DNA from: Candidatus Rokuibacteriota bacterium | GTDB lineage: Bacteria; Methylomirabilota; Methylomirabilia; Rokubacteriales; CSP1-6 | Length of the DNA: 62,912 nt | Direction of reading: 5' to 3' | Assembly (NCBI GenBank): GCA_023248995.1 | Contig: JAHFDN010000016.1 | Coordinates: 1-62,912 of the forward strand | In this document: one piece after another, positions 48,015-57,628 of the stretch | Numbering within the stretch: the stretch's first letter is position 1 | How the letters are laid out: the number at the start of each line of letters is the position of its first letter | Notes under the pieces: model-generated | Told to the model about the DNA's origin: nothing | Database searches by the model: none | The model's input: only the letters and a program-made list of their open reading frames with translations | Program-made: the position numbers and the translations under genes

Positions 48015-48887
48015 ATGGCGACGCTCCGGGACATCAGGCGGCGGGTTCGAGCCGTCCAGTCCACCCAGAAGATCACGCGCGCCATGAAGCTCGTGGCCGC
48101 GGCCAAACTGCGCCGCGCCCAGGAACGCATCCTCGAGGCGCGACCCTACGCACAGAAAATGTCCGAGCTCCTTGGCAGCCTGGCGCTTCGGGCCTCTCCG
48201 GAGAGCCACCCTCTGCTGGCGCAGCGCGACGGGCGCCGCCGGCAGATCGTGATCATCACCGCCGACAAAGGCCTGTGCGGGGCGTTCAACTCCAACATCC
48301 TCCGTCGCTCCTTGGAGTTCATCCGCGCGAGCGGCGAGGCGGCGCTCACGCTGGTTATCGTAGGCCGGAAGGGGCGGGATCATTATCGGCGGCGCGCGTG
48401 GAGTATCAAGTCGGAGATGGTCGGATTTTTCGATCGGCTTGCGTACGCTCATGCGGTCGAACTGTCGGGGGGCCTCGTCGAGGACTATCTCACCGAGCAG
48501 ACCGATGAGGTCTATCTCATCTACAACGAGTTCCGTTCCGTCGCGGTCCAGCGCGTGGTGCGCGAGCGGTTGCTCCCGATCACCCCGGCCGAGGTAGCGG
48601 CCGACGCGGTCGCGGCGGATTACCTCTACGAACCCTCTGCCGACGCGATCCTGGCCGACCTGCTGCCGCGGCACATTCGGACGCAGGTGTACCGCGCCCT
48701 GATGGAGTCGCTGGCCGCCGAATACGGTGCCCGAATGACGGCGATGGAGGCCGCAACCCAGAACGCGCAGGAGATGATCGAGCTGCTGACGATCCAGTAC
48801 AACAAGGCCCGTCAGGAACGGATTACCAAGGAACTGCTGGACATCGTGGGCGGCGCCGAGGCCCTGAAGCAGTCGACCGGGGCGTGA
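48015..48887 (+). CDS. atpG: F-type ATP synthase subunit gamma
   Basis: 290 aa. It has MATLRDIRRRVRAVQSTQKI at the start, ITADKGLCGAFNSN in the middle and the C-terminal helix TQNAQEMIELLTIQYNKARQ. It is the rotor shaft. No clear Shine-Dalgarno is seen apart from a G-rich hairpin end (CTCCGAGGG) at 48003-48011. Confidence 0.97.
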   Translation: MATLRDIRRRVRAVQSTQKITRAMKLVAAAKLRRAQERILEARPYAQKMSELLGSLALRASPESHPLLAQRDGRRRQIVIITADKGLCGAFNSNILRRSLEFIRASGEAALTLVIVGRKGRDHYRRRAWSIKSEMVGFFDRLAYAHAVELSGGLVEDYLTEQTDEVYLIYNEFRSVAVQRVVRERLLPITPAEVAADAVAADYLYEPSADAILADLLPRHIRTQVYRALMESLAAEYGARMTAMEAATQNAQEMIELLTIQYNKARQERITKELLDIVGGAEALKQSTGA

Positions 48888-48945
48888 CGGCCACCATGGA
48901 GACAGCGATGATCGGGCAGCGGCGCGACAGAGGGTTTGAATCTGA

Positions 48946-50403
<1,458 letters not shown>

Positions 50404-50407
50404 CCGG

Positions 50408-50827
50408 GTGCCCGACCAGAGACTCCGTTTCGAGCTGGCGACGCCCACCCGTCTCGTCGTCTCCGAGGAGGTGGACGAGATGGTCGCGCCGGGCGTCCGG
50501 GGCTACTTCGGCGTTCTCCCCGGCCACGTACCGTTTCTCACCTCGCTCGAAAGCGGGGAGGTCTCCTACCGGGTCGGCCGCGTAGAGAAGTTTTTGGCCG
50601 TCACCGGGGGCTTTGCCGAAGTCCAGGGCGACCGGGTGATCGTCCTGGCTGAGCACGCCGAGCGTCCCGAGGAGATTGACCGGGAGCGGGCCGAGCGGGC
50701 GCGCGCGCGCGCCGAGCGGCGGCTCCACGGGAAGACCACCGAGGAGATCGACTACCAGCGCGCCCTGGCTCAGTTCTCGCGGGCGCTGATCCGGCTCCAG
50801 GTGGCGAGCCGGCCTCCCTCGCGCTAG
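50408..50827 (+). CDS. atpC: F-type ATP synthase subunit epsilon
   Basis: 139 aa from a GTG at 50408. The N-terminal beta-sandwich has RLFFELATPTRL-like RLRFELATPTRLVVSEEVDE, then GYFGVLPGHVPFLTSLESGE. A C-terminal helical hairpin rich in Arg/Ala/Glu follows. It regulates rotation and hydrolysis. It is the last gene of the operon. Confidence 0.95.
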   Translation: MPDQRLRFELATPTRLVVSEEVDEMVAPGVRGYFGVLPGHVPFLTSLESGEVSYRVGRVEKFLAVTGGFAEVQGDRVIVLAEHAERPEEIDRERAERARARAERRLHGKTTEEIDYQRALAQFSRALIRLQVASRPPSR

Positions 50828-50841
50828 CTTCTCGCGCTGTT

Positions 50842-50896
50842 CCTGCACACTCTGGGGGGCAGCCGCGTTCCCCGTCTGCACAGCCGGGAGTGCAGG
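50842..50896 (+). terminator. possible terminator after atpC
   Basis: CCTGCA/CTC arms at 50842-50852 pair with GAG/TGCAGG at 50888-50896 (9 bp with a 2-base bulge), with an inner GGGG/CCCC pairing. There is no U-tract; the call is tentative. Confidence 0.3.
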
Positions 50897-50978
50897 CCTT
50901 GCTGTCGTCGTGCGCTATGTCCCCGCCACTTGAGCCTCCAGGTCCTGGCACGGCGATTGCGTCAGGACATTCGAGCCC

Positions 50979-51365
50979 ATGGCCACCGTGCTCATCGTGG
51001 ACGACGAGCCGCCGATCGTGGAACTGCTGCGCTTTACGCTGGAGGACGAGCATGTCCGCGTCGTCGAGGCCTGCGACGGGCTGGAAGCGTTGGACGTCGC
51101 GCGGGCCGAGCGCCCGGACCTCGTTTTTCTCGATGTCCAGCTGCCGTATGTGAACGGGTTCGATGTCTGCCGCCGCCTCCGCCGGGAGCCCGGGCTGGAA
51201 AAGACGAAGATCGTCATGCTCACTGCGGCCGGCCAGGAAGAGGACGTTGCGCGCGGGCGGGCCGCCGGCGCCGATCTGTACCTGACCAAGCCTTTTTCTC
51301 CGCTCCGCCTGCTGACCCTCGTTCAGTCGCTTCTTCCGGAGGTTCCGCTGTGGCCGGAGAGGTAG
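50979..51365 (+). CDS. single-domain response regulator (receiver only)
   Basis: 128 aa CheY-like receiver. The acidic pocket is in VLIVDDEPP, the phosphoacceptor is Asp52 in LVFLDVQLP, and there is a conserved Lys in DLYLTKPF. It has no output domain. It overlaps the HD-GYP gene by 16 bases. In RpfG-like proteins these two domains are fused; here they are separate but coupled genes. The partner kinase may be the one at 52904. Confidence 0.93.
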   Translation: MATVLIVDDEPPIVELLRFTLEDEHVRVVEACDGLEALDVARAERPDLVFLDVQLPYVNGFDVCRRLRREPGLEKTKIVMLTAAGQEEDVARGRAAGADLYLTKPFSPLRLLTLVQSLLPEVPLWPER

Positions 51366-52105
51366 AAGTCGCGCAGGTGCTGCTCTACGCCCGAGACCTG
51401 AAGGTGCAGTACGACGCCACGCGCGCCCGGGAGCAGGACCTCAGGCTGGCGTATGGTCGCCTCCAGGCGGCGCACCGGCAATCCCTCCGGTATGCGGACG
51501 ACCTCAAGGGCACCCACGACCGGCTGCAGCGAGCGTTCTTTCAGAGTCTCCTCGGTTTGGCCAACGCGCTCGAGGCAAAGGATCCGTACACGCGCGGCCA
51601 CTCCGAGCGGGTGGCGCGCCTGGCCGAACAACTTGCGCTTCGCATCGGATGCTCGAGGAGCGAGGCGCGGATCATCGCCCAGGCCGGGCTGCTCCACGAC
51701 CTCGGGAAGATCGGGATGCCGGAGGCGGTCTTGCGGAAGGCGGGGCCCTTGACGGAGGAGGAGTGGAGGCTGATGCGCGAGCACCCCGTCGTGGGAGCCC
51801 AGATCGTGGCGCCGCTCGAGTTCTTCTCGGAAGGGGCCCGCATCGTTCGTCACCATCACGAGCGGAGCAACGGGAGCGGATACCCGGCGGGACTGTCGGG
51901 AGAGGCGATCCCGCTCGGAGCCCGAATCGTGGCCGTGGCCGATGTCTACGATGCCCTGACGTCGGACCGCCCCTATCGTGGTAGCCTCGGGCGTGCCGCA
52001 GCGCTCGACCACATCGAGGAGGCAGCGGGGCATCTCCTCGACCCGGAGATCGTTTCTGCATTCCTTCGGCTGGTGAGTGATGGATGTCCTGATCCGCGCC
52101 TTTGA
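51350..52105 (+). CDS. HD-GYP domain phosphodiesterase
   Basis: 251 aa from a GTG at 51350 with CCGGAGG seven bases upstream. An N-terminal helical coiled-coil segment (about 1-70) precedes the HD-GYP domain. The motifs GLLHDLGKIGMPE, HPVVGAQI, HHHERSNGSGYPAGLSG and VADVYDALTSDRPYRGSL are complete, so cyclic-di-GMP hydrolysis is likely. It is translationally coupled to the preceding receiver gene and overlaps the next membrane-protein gene. Confidence 0.93.
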   Translation: MAGEVEVAQVLLYARDLKVQYDATRAREQDLRLAYGRLQAAHRQSLRYADDLKGTHDRLQRAFFQSLLGLANALEAKDPYTRGHSERVARLAEQLALRIGCSRSEARIIAQAGLLHDLGKIGMPEAVLRKAGPLTEEEWRLMREHPVVGAQIVAPLEFFSEGARIVRHHHERSNGSGYPAGLSGEAIPLGARIVAVADVYDALTSDRPYRGSLGRAAALDHIEEAAGHLLDPEIVSAFLRLVSDGCPDPRL

Positions 52106-52907
52106 CCCGACCCCACCGATCCACCGTCCGCTCATTCCGTTCCCGTTGTGGGTGTTCCTTCCGTTCGCGGCGGTATGCCTGGTCGCCCTCGTCACCAGCC
52201 GAGCCAGCGGGCCCCCGGGGATGACCGTGCGGATTGTCGGGCTGCCCGCCTTCCACGGGGGGATGCTCGCGGCTTCCCTGGCGGCAGCATGGGAGGGCAC
52301 GAGCGGCTGGGGGCGGCATGCCTCGGGGGTGGCGCTCGTGCTCCTGGTCGCGTCGTCGGCGTGCGCTTGGATGCCGTGGGGGTGTCTGGCCTATCTCCTC
52401 CCGCCGCTCGCCGTGGCGGTATGTGCCGTTGGCCACGCCGAGTGTCGCAGGATGGGGCTGGCTCCGCCGGCTGACTGGCGCGCGCTGGGGGGCGGGGTGG
52501 CGGTCGGATGTTTTCTTGGCGGCCACCTGCTCCTGTCGGCGTCGCGGACGTTCGGCTATCCGGTGCGCTTGGAACTGCCGGCTCCCTACCTGACGGGGGT
52601 TCTCTATGACCTGGGCGCGAACGTGTTATCGGCGGAGTGCTTCTTCCGGGGCACCTTGTTCAACCGCTGGCACCGGCTTTGGGGCTTCTGGCCGGGCGCG
52701 CTGGCGGCCACAGGGCTCTGCCTCCTCCGCTATCTCGGCGACCCCGCTCTCCCACCGACCGTGGAGGTGATGGCGAGCGCGATCTTTTACCTCGCGCTCC
52801 TCTCGCTGTCGGGTTGCGCGCTCCTGTGGTACTCGGGGAGCCTCCTGCCCTCCCTCGCGGCTTCGCTCCTCTTCTTCTCGGCCTACCGGATGCTCCACGT
52901 GTGGTGA
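52080..52907 (+). CDS. multi-span membrane protein, weakly CPBP protease-like
   Basis: 275 aa, with about eight hydrophobic segments. NVLSAECFFRGTLFNRWHR resembles motif 1 of CPBP (CAAX-type) intramembrane proteases, but the usual double Glu is AE, and the motif 2 and 3 His residues are not evident. It may be a degenerate or non-catalytic member. The start is the ATG at 52080 (a GTG one codon earlier is possible). It overlaps the HD-GYP gene and the following kinase gene, so all four genes form one operon. Confidence 0.65.
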   Translation: MDVLIRAFDPTPPIHRPLIPFPLWVFLPFAAVCLVALVTSRASGPPGMTVRIVGLPAFHGGMLAASLAAAWEGTSGWGRHASGVALVLLVASSACAWMPWGCLAYLLPPLAVAVCAVGHAECRRMGLAPPADWRALGGGVAVGCFLGGHLLLSASRTFGYPVRLELPAPYLTGVLYDLGANVLSAECFFRGTLFNRWHRLWGFWPGALAATGLCLLRYLGDPALPPTVEVMASAIFYLALLSLSGCALLWYSGSLLPSLAASLLFFSAYRMLHVW

Positions 52908-54466
52908 ACGGAGCGCCCGGGATCCTCTGCGCGTTTGCGGCGGTGACGGCGGCCCTCGCGTGGAGCGACGCCGGTCCGGCGGCAGGGCTCCGACACCTCT
53001 ATCTCCTGCCGACCTTGTGGGCCGCACTCCGCTTCGGCGGTCTCGGCGGTGGCAGCGGCGGCCTGCTGGCCGCCCTGCTGCTGGCGCCGTTCGTGCTCCC
53101 CGCCATCGAGCGCCGCGGTCTCACGGGGGAGACCGTGGAGGGACTCATCAGTCTCGGTCTCTTTCCCTTCGTCGGGAGCGTGACCGGCCTCTTGGCTCGT
53201 CGCGCGAGGATCCAGACCGCCCGGTATCGCGCGCTCCTGGCGCTCCACCGGACGCTTACCGGGAGCGCAGCCCTGCCCCGCCTCCTCGAGGAGCTTGCCG
53301 AGCAGCTCAGGGACGCGCTGGAGGCGCATGCGGTCGCAATCGTGCTGGTCCCGCTCGCCACTGGGCGGCCGGTGGTCGTCGTGCGAGAGCCTGCGGCCCC
53401 GGCGTCCTCCGCCTTCGTCGCCGACTCCGCGGCCGGCTGGGTGATGCGCTCAGGGCAGCGCCTCTTCCTGGGCGATATGGCCAGCGACCCGCGCGTCCGA
53501 TCAGCCGAACCAGCCGCGGGGCCTCCCCGGCGGGTGCTCCTGCTGCCGCTTGAAGCCCGCGAGGGGCGCCTGGGCGTGCTGGCCGTCGAGCGGCGAGGGG
53601 AGTTCCCGCGCGAGCTGCGCGCCACCGCGAGATCGCTGGGCCTTCAGCTCGCGCTCGGCATCGAAAATGCTTGTCTGGCCGACCGCCTCCGCCGATTCGC
53701 CGAGGAGCTCGAGGAGAAGATTCAAGCGGCCACCCGACGGCTCAGGGAGCTGGATCGGGCGAAGTCAGACTTTGTCTCGATCGTCTCCCACGAGCTTCGG
53801 ACCCCCCTGACGTCAATCCAGGGATTCAGCGAGCTGCTCCTCAGCCGCCCGACATCGGAGGACGCGAGCGGCCGCTACCTGGCCGCCATCCATCGGGAGG
53901 CGGAGCGTCTGGGACGGATCGTCGCCGACCTCCTGGATCTCTCGCGGATCGAAAGTGGCCAGGGAGACGTCCTGCGCGTGGGGCCGCTCGCCCTCGCCCC
54001 GCTCATCGACGCCAACGTGGAGCTCTTCAGATCTCAGAGCGACTCGCACGCCATAGATCGAGAGATGCCGGATGGGCTCCCGGCGGCCCTCGCGGATCAC
54101 GACGCGCTGGATCGGGTGCTGAAAAATCTGCTCTCGAACGCCATCAAGTACTCCCCGGCCGGCGGCAGGGTCCGCGTCTGGGCGCGCCCCTGTGCCGAGG
54201 AACCGGACCGCGTGGAACTCGGCGTTGAGGACCAAGGGGTGGGGATCCCCGCTCAGGTCCGGGCGCAGATTTTTGAAAAGTACTGCCGCGTCCCTCACCC
54301 CGAGACGGGACACGTGCGGGGACTCGGCCTCGGGCTCGCCCTCGTCAAGTCGCTGGTGGAGTCCCAGGGCGGTCGGATCCGGGTCGAGAGCGAGGTGGGG
54401 GCAGGCAGCCGTTTCATCGTGAGCCTCCAGATGGTCCGGCCTCCTGCGGAGATGCACTCCGCGTAG
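52904..54466 (+). CDS. membrane-associated sensor histidine kinase with GAF domain
   Basis: 520 aa from the GTG at 52904 overlapping the previous stop (GTGA). Three or four hydrophobic segments (about 5-95) form a short membrane module. A GAF-like domain (about 115-255) and coiled coil follow. HisKA has phospho-acceptor His296 in [13 protein letters not shown]. HATPase_c has KNLLSNAIKYSPAGG, VEDQGVGIPAQVRAQIF and GLGLGLALVKSLV. The signal is unknown. It probably phosphorylates the receiver encoded at 50979. Confidence 0.92.
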   Translation: MNGAPGILCAFAAVTAALAWSDAGPAAGLRHLYLLPTLWAALRFGGLGGGSGGLLAALLLAPFVLPAIERRGLTGETVEGLISLGLFPFVGSVTGLLARRARIQTARYRALLALHRTLTGSAALPRLLEELAEQLRDALEAHAVAIVLVPLATGRPVVVVREPAAPASSAFVADSAAGWVMRSGQRLFLGDMASDPRVRSAEPAAGPPRRVLLLPLEAREGRLGVLAVERRGEFPRELRATARSLGLQLALGIENACLADRLRRFAEELEEKIQAATRRLRELDRAKSDFVSIVSHELRTPLTSIQGFSELLLSRPTSEDASGRYLAAIHREAERLGRIVADLLDLSRIESGQGDVLRVGPLALAPLIDANVELFRSQSDSHAIDREMPDGLPAALADHDALDRVLKNLLSNAIKYSPAGGRVRVWARPCAEEPDRVELGVEDQGVGIPAQVRAQIFEKYCRVPHPETGHVRGLGLGLALVKSLVESQGGRIRVESEVGAGSRFIVSLQMVRPPAEMHSA

Positions 54467-54485
54467 ATTTGTCGCGGACTTCGCC

Positions 54486-54515
54486 TTGACACCCCGAAGG
54501 CCTCCCGTGTAGTCT
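54486..54515 (+). promoter_or_regulatory. promoter of the DUF507-ubiX operon
   Basis: TTGACA (54486-54491), 18-base spacer, TAGTCT (54510-54515), 34 bases before the ATG at 54550. Confidence 0.5.
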
Positions 54516-54549
54516 GTGGGCGGACAGGGATCTGGTTTGACCGAGCGAG

Positions 54550-54828
54550 ATGCCTCGACGCGAAGCGATGGCTGACCGGATGGCCGCCGCCGTGCTGAAA
54601 CGGCTCCTGGTGAAAAAGCTCGTGGAAGCCCGGGACGAAGCCACGGCCCGGGCGGCGGTCCGCAAGGTTCTCCTGGAGAACCTCGAGGCGGAGGAACGCC
54701 TCGATGCCGAGGCGCGGAAGATCCTCCTGGAGCATACCCAGGAGATCCGGGAGACGGCGGTGGATTATCGTCGGCTCCTGACTCTCGTGAAGGGCAAGCT
54801 GGCCCGCGAGCGGGGGTTCATTCTTTGA
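54550..54828 (+). CDS. DUF507 family protein, first of a tandem pair
   Basis: 92 aa, all-helical and rich in Glu/Arg/Leu. The segments DRMAAAVLKRLLVKKLVEA and a final LVKGKLARERGFIL fit DUF507, a family of unknown function whose members often occur as adjacent pairs. It overlaps the second DUF507 gene as TGATG. Its own promoter is at 54486. Confidence 0.75.
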   Translation: MPRREAMADRMAAAVLKRLLVKKLVEARDEATARAAVRKVLLENLEAEERLDAEARKILLEHTQEIRETAVDYRRLLTLVKGKLARERGFIL

Positions 54829-55118
54829 TGCGGATGAGCCGCGAGCGCATCTTCTACTTGGCTGACCGGATTGTCGCCGAGCTTCAAGCCACGTCCGGAG
54901 TCGTGGTGCGGAACGGGGACGAGGAGGTTCGGAGGGACGTGAGGAACGAGGTCGTCCGGACCCTCACCGACGAGGCCAAGCTCGAGGAGACCATTGACCA
55001 GGAGGTCCGCCGGATGCTCTCTTCCTACGCCCGGCCCGCCCCCGAGGGCAGCCCGGAATGGAAGGTGCTCTACGCGCAGAAGCGCGAAGAAGTGTTCAAG
55101 AAGCGGTTCCGCCTCTGA
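54828..55118 (+). CDS. DUF507 family protein, second of a tandem pair
   Basis: 96 aa from the ATG at 54828. SRERIFYLADRIVAELQATS and DEAKLEETIDQEVRRMLSSY resemble DUF507. The end, YAQKREEVFKKRFRL, is strongly basic. It differs enough from the first copy that the two may form a heterodimer. ubiX starts 16 bases after its stop. Function unknown. Confidence 0.75.
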   Translation: MRMSRERIFYLADRIVAELQATSGVVVRNGDEEVRRDVRNEVVRTLTDEAKLEETIDQEVRRMLSSYARPAPEGSPEWKVLYAQKREEVFKKRFRL

Positions 55119-55134
55119 GCCCGGAGAGCGCCGA

Positions 55135-55743
55135 GTGGCCGACGCCAGACGGATCGTGGTGGGCATCACGGGTGCTAGCGGGGTGATCTACGGCATTCGC
55201 CTCTTGGAGGTGCTGCGGGGCTTTCCCGATGTCGAGACGCACCTCGTGATCTCGAACCCCGGCCAGCGCACCATCGTGGAGGAGACCGACTACTCGATCG
55301 GCGAGGTCGAGGCGCTGGCCCACCGGAGGTACGACAACAAGGACATCGGGGCTGCGCTGGCGTCGGGCTCCTTCCGTACGGACGGTATGATCGTGGCCCC
55401 CTGCAGCATCAAGACCGCTTCCGCGATTGCCTACTGCCACTCGGACACGCTCATCTCCCGCGCGGCCGATGTCACGCTGAAGGAGGGGCGCTCGCTGGTG
55501 CTCCTGGTCCGCGAGACGCCGCTCCACGCCGGCCACCTGCGGTGCTTCCTGGCTCTGGCCGAGATGGGAGCGGTGCTGTTGCCGCCCGTGCCTGCCTTCT
55601 ACCACCGTCCCAAGCAGATCGACGACCTCATCACCCATACTTTGGCCCGCGTGCTGGACCGTTTCCGCCTCCCCCACCGGCTCGCGGGGGAGTGGATGGG
55701 CACGCAGCCGAGGTCGCCCCGGCCCGATCCTTCCGGTGCCTAG
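55135..55743 (+). CDS. ubiX: flavin prenyltransferase UbiX
   Basis: 202 aa from a GTG. The N-terminal motif VVGITGASGVIYGIRLLE binds FMN; later IVAPCSIKTASAIAYCHSD and LLVRETPLHAGHLRCFLAL are UbiX signatures. It prenylates FMN to make the cofactor of UbiD decarboxylases. No ubiD is in the window. It may serve ubiquinone or menaquinone synthesis or aromatic acid metabolism. Confidence 0.95.
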   Translation: MADARRIVVGITGASGVIYGIRLLEVLRGFPDVETHLVISNPGQRTIVEETDYSIGEVEALAHRRYDNKDIGAALASGSFRTDGMIVAPCSIKTASAIAYCHSDTLISRAADVTLKEGRSLVLLVRETPLHAGHLRCFLALAEMGAVLLPPVPAFYHRPKQIDDLITHTLARVLDRFRLPHRLAGEWMGTQPRSPRPDPSGA

Positions 55744-55767
55744 TCTCCCGCGCCCCGGCTGCCGGCC

Positions 55768-56532
55768 GTGCCGCGCCGCCCTCCGCCCGTGAGCCTCGCC
55801 GAGCTCGACCTCTCGCTCGTCATTCCGGTCTATAACGAGGAGGAGAACCTCTCGCTGCTCTGGCCGGAGATCCGGGAAGTCCTGGATCCGACGGGCCTCC
55901 GGTACGAGATCGTCTTCGTGGACGACGGGAGCCGCGATCGGAGCCCCGAGCTGATCCGCGGGTTTCGCGAGCAGGACGTTCGCGTTCGCCTCGTCCGCCT
56001 GAAGAGCAATTCGGGCGAGACCGCCGCCACCGACGCCGGGTTCAAGGGCGCGCGCGGCCGCTGGGTCGTGACGATGGACGCGGATCTGCAAAACGATCCG
56101 CACGACATCCCGCTGCTGCTCTCGCACCTGGAACGCTGGGACGCCGTGACGGGATGGCGGACGCGGCGCGAGGACCCGTGGATTCGGCGGATCTCTTCCC
56201 GCATTGCCAACGCGGTGCGGAACGTGATCAGCGGCGACTCGGTCCAGGACAGCGGGTGCACCTTCCGCGCTTTCCGCCGCCAGTGCCTCTCCGGGCTGAC
56301 GCTCTACCGTGGGTTCCATCGGTTCCTTCCCACGCTCCTGCGCATGCAGGGGTACCGCGTCCTCGAGGTGCCGGTGAGCCACCGCCCGAGGCGATTCGGG
56401 CAGTCAAAGTACGGGATCGCGAACCGCGCCTTCAGTGCCTTCCGGGACCTCTTGGTCGTTCGCTGGATGGCGGATCGGCAGCTCCGTTACCAAGTGGTGG
56501 AAGACCTGGGTGGCGGCTTTCGCGAGGAGTGA
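55768..56532 (+). CDS. family 2 glycosyltransferase (polyprenyl-phosphate type)
   Basis: 254 aa. GT-A fold motifs are SLVIPVYNEEENLSLLWPEI, VFVDDGSRDRSPEL and the DxD-containing VTMDADLQNDP; RRFGQSKYGIANRA near the end is typical of dolichol- or undecaprenyl-phosphate sugar transferases. There are no clear C-terminal TM helices, unlike ArnC. It probably loads a sugar on a lipid carrier for envelope glycans. It is followed four bases later by a Gfo/Idh oxidoreductase. Confidence 0.9.
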   Translation: MPRRPPPVSLAELDLSLVIPVYNEEENLSLLWPEIREVLDPTGLRYEIVFVDDGSRDRSPELIRGFREQDVRVRLVRLKSNSGETAATDAGFKGARGRWVVTMDADLQNDPHDIPLLLSHLERWDAVTGWRTRREDPWIRRISSRIANAVRNVISGDSVQDSGCTFRAFRRQCLSGLTLYRGFHRFLPTLLRMQGYRVLEVPVSHRPRRFGQSKYGIANRAFSAFRDLLVVRWMADRQLRYQVVEDLGGGFREE

Positions 56533-56536
56533 GCCG

Positions 56537-57511
56537 GTGAACGTCCTGCTGATTGGCCTGGGGCGCTGGGGGGAAAAACACCTGCGCGTCCTCGACGAGC
56601 TGGGGCTCAGCGTGTGGGCCGCCGACGTCTCGCCCGAGCGCCGGGCGATGGCGACGAAGAGCGGCCTTGATCCCGCGCGGGTCGTCTCCGACTTCACCTC
56701 GGTCCTCGACAACGTGGATGCGGTGGACATCGTGACCCCGGCGGACACGCACCTCGATCTGGCCAGGCGGTGTCTCGAAGCGGGCAAAGTCTGCTTCGTG
56801 GAGAAGCCGCTGACGCTGACGGTTGGCGAGGCGCGACAACTCGTGGAGGTCGTAGAGCAAACCGGTGGGGCGCTCCAGGTCGGCCACATCTTCCGGTTTC
56901 ACCCCGTGAGCGACGTTCTGCGGCGTTGTCTCGCCGAAGACCGGATCGGCGGGGTCCGCTACCTGACCGGTCGCTTTGCCGGCTTCAAGCGCCCCAGGGT
57001 GGACGTCGGTGTCACTCAGACCGATGCCATCCATTATTTCGACCTCTTCGCCCATCTCCTGGGACGGACCCCGACGGCGGTGACGGCCACGCTCCGTGAT
57101 TACCTGGCGCGTGGGATGGATGACCTTTCCTTCGTCACCGTCGAGTACGGCGGGGTGCCGGCGTTCGTCGAGGCCGGCTACTTCGTGCCGGGCACCCACC
57201 GCGACTGCGTCCTCGTCGGCGACCGCGGGAGCCTCGTCGCCGACTTCGGCCGGTCCGTCGTGACGGTTTTCGACCAGGAGCACCGGCGCGTCGGCGGGGA
57301 GTGGACGGCCCGGGAAGGGGAGCCGCAAGAGGTCAAGGCCTCGGGCGAGGAGCCGCTTCGCCGGGAGTTGCGGGAATTCGTGGAGTGCGTGACCGGCCGC
57401 CGGCGGCCGGCGGTGGATGTCCACGACGGACTCCAGGCGCTCCGGGTCGTGGAGGCCGCCCAGCGCTCTTCGCATCTGGGTCGCCGCGTCACCCTCGACG
57501 AAGTGCCGTAG
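56537..57511 (+). CDS. Gfo/Idh/MocA-family oxidoreductase
   Basis: 324 aa from a GTG at 56537. The NAD(P)-binding start NVLLIGLGRWGEKHLRVLDE, then FVEKPLTLTVGEARQLVEV (EKP motif) and QTDAIHYFDLFAHLLG (catalytic His/Asp region) define the family. Members oxidise or reduce sugars, inositols or UDP-sugars. The preceding GT2 gene suggests a surface-glycan sugar. Substrate unknown. Confidence 0.9.
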   Translation: MNVLLIGLGRWGEKHLRVLDELGLSVWAADVSPERRAMATKSGLDPARVVSDFTSVLDNVDAVDIVTPADTHLDLARRCLEAGKVCFVEKPLTLTVGEARQLVEVVEQTGGALQVGHIFRFHPVSDVLRRCLAEDRIGGVRYLTGRFAGFKRPRVDVGVTQTDAIHYFDLFAHLLGRTPTAVTATLRDYLARGMDDLSFVTVEYGGVPAFVEAGYFVPGTHRDCVLVGDRGSLVADFGRSVVTVFDQEHRRVGGEWTAREGEPQEVKASGEEPLRRELREFVECVTGRRRPAVDVHDGLQALRVVEAAQRSSHLGRRVTLDEVP

Positions 57512-57555
57512 GTCGGCCACCACGGCCGATTGGCCGGGCGCCGACGCGTGTTCGA

Positions 57556-57624
57556 GCGCGGGCTTTGCCCGCGCAAACTCATGTTGGGGGGAGGTGTCGG
57601 AAGGGGGGCGAAGCCCCCCTCCGA
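57556..57624. repeat. dispersed two-hairpin intergenic repeat, copy 4
   Basis: Hairpin A: GCGCGGGC/GCCCGCGC with a TTT loop (57556-57574), where the fifth pair is G-C, a third compensatory variant. Hairpin B: 57597-57624, TCGGAAGGGGGGC and complement. It fills the convergent gap between the Gfo/Idh gene and the cyclase gene. Confidence 0.75.
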
Positions 57625-57628
57625 GATT

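Noticed and set aside
52080-52907. Calling the membrane protein an active CPBP/CAAX protease
   Set aside because: Only a partial motif 1 is present (AE instead of EE), and the His-containing motifs 2 and 3 are not evident.
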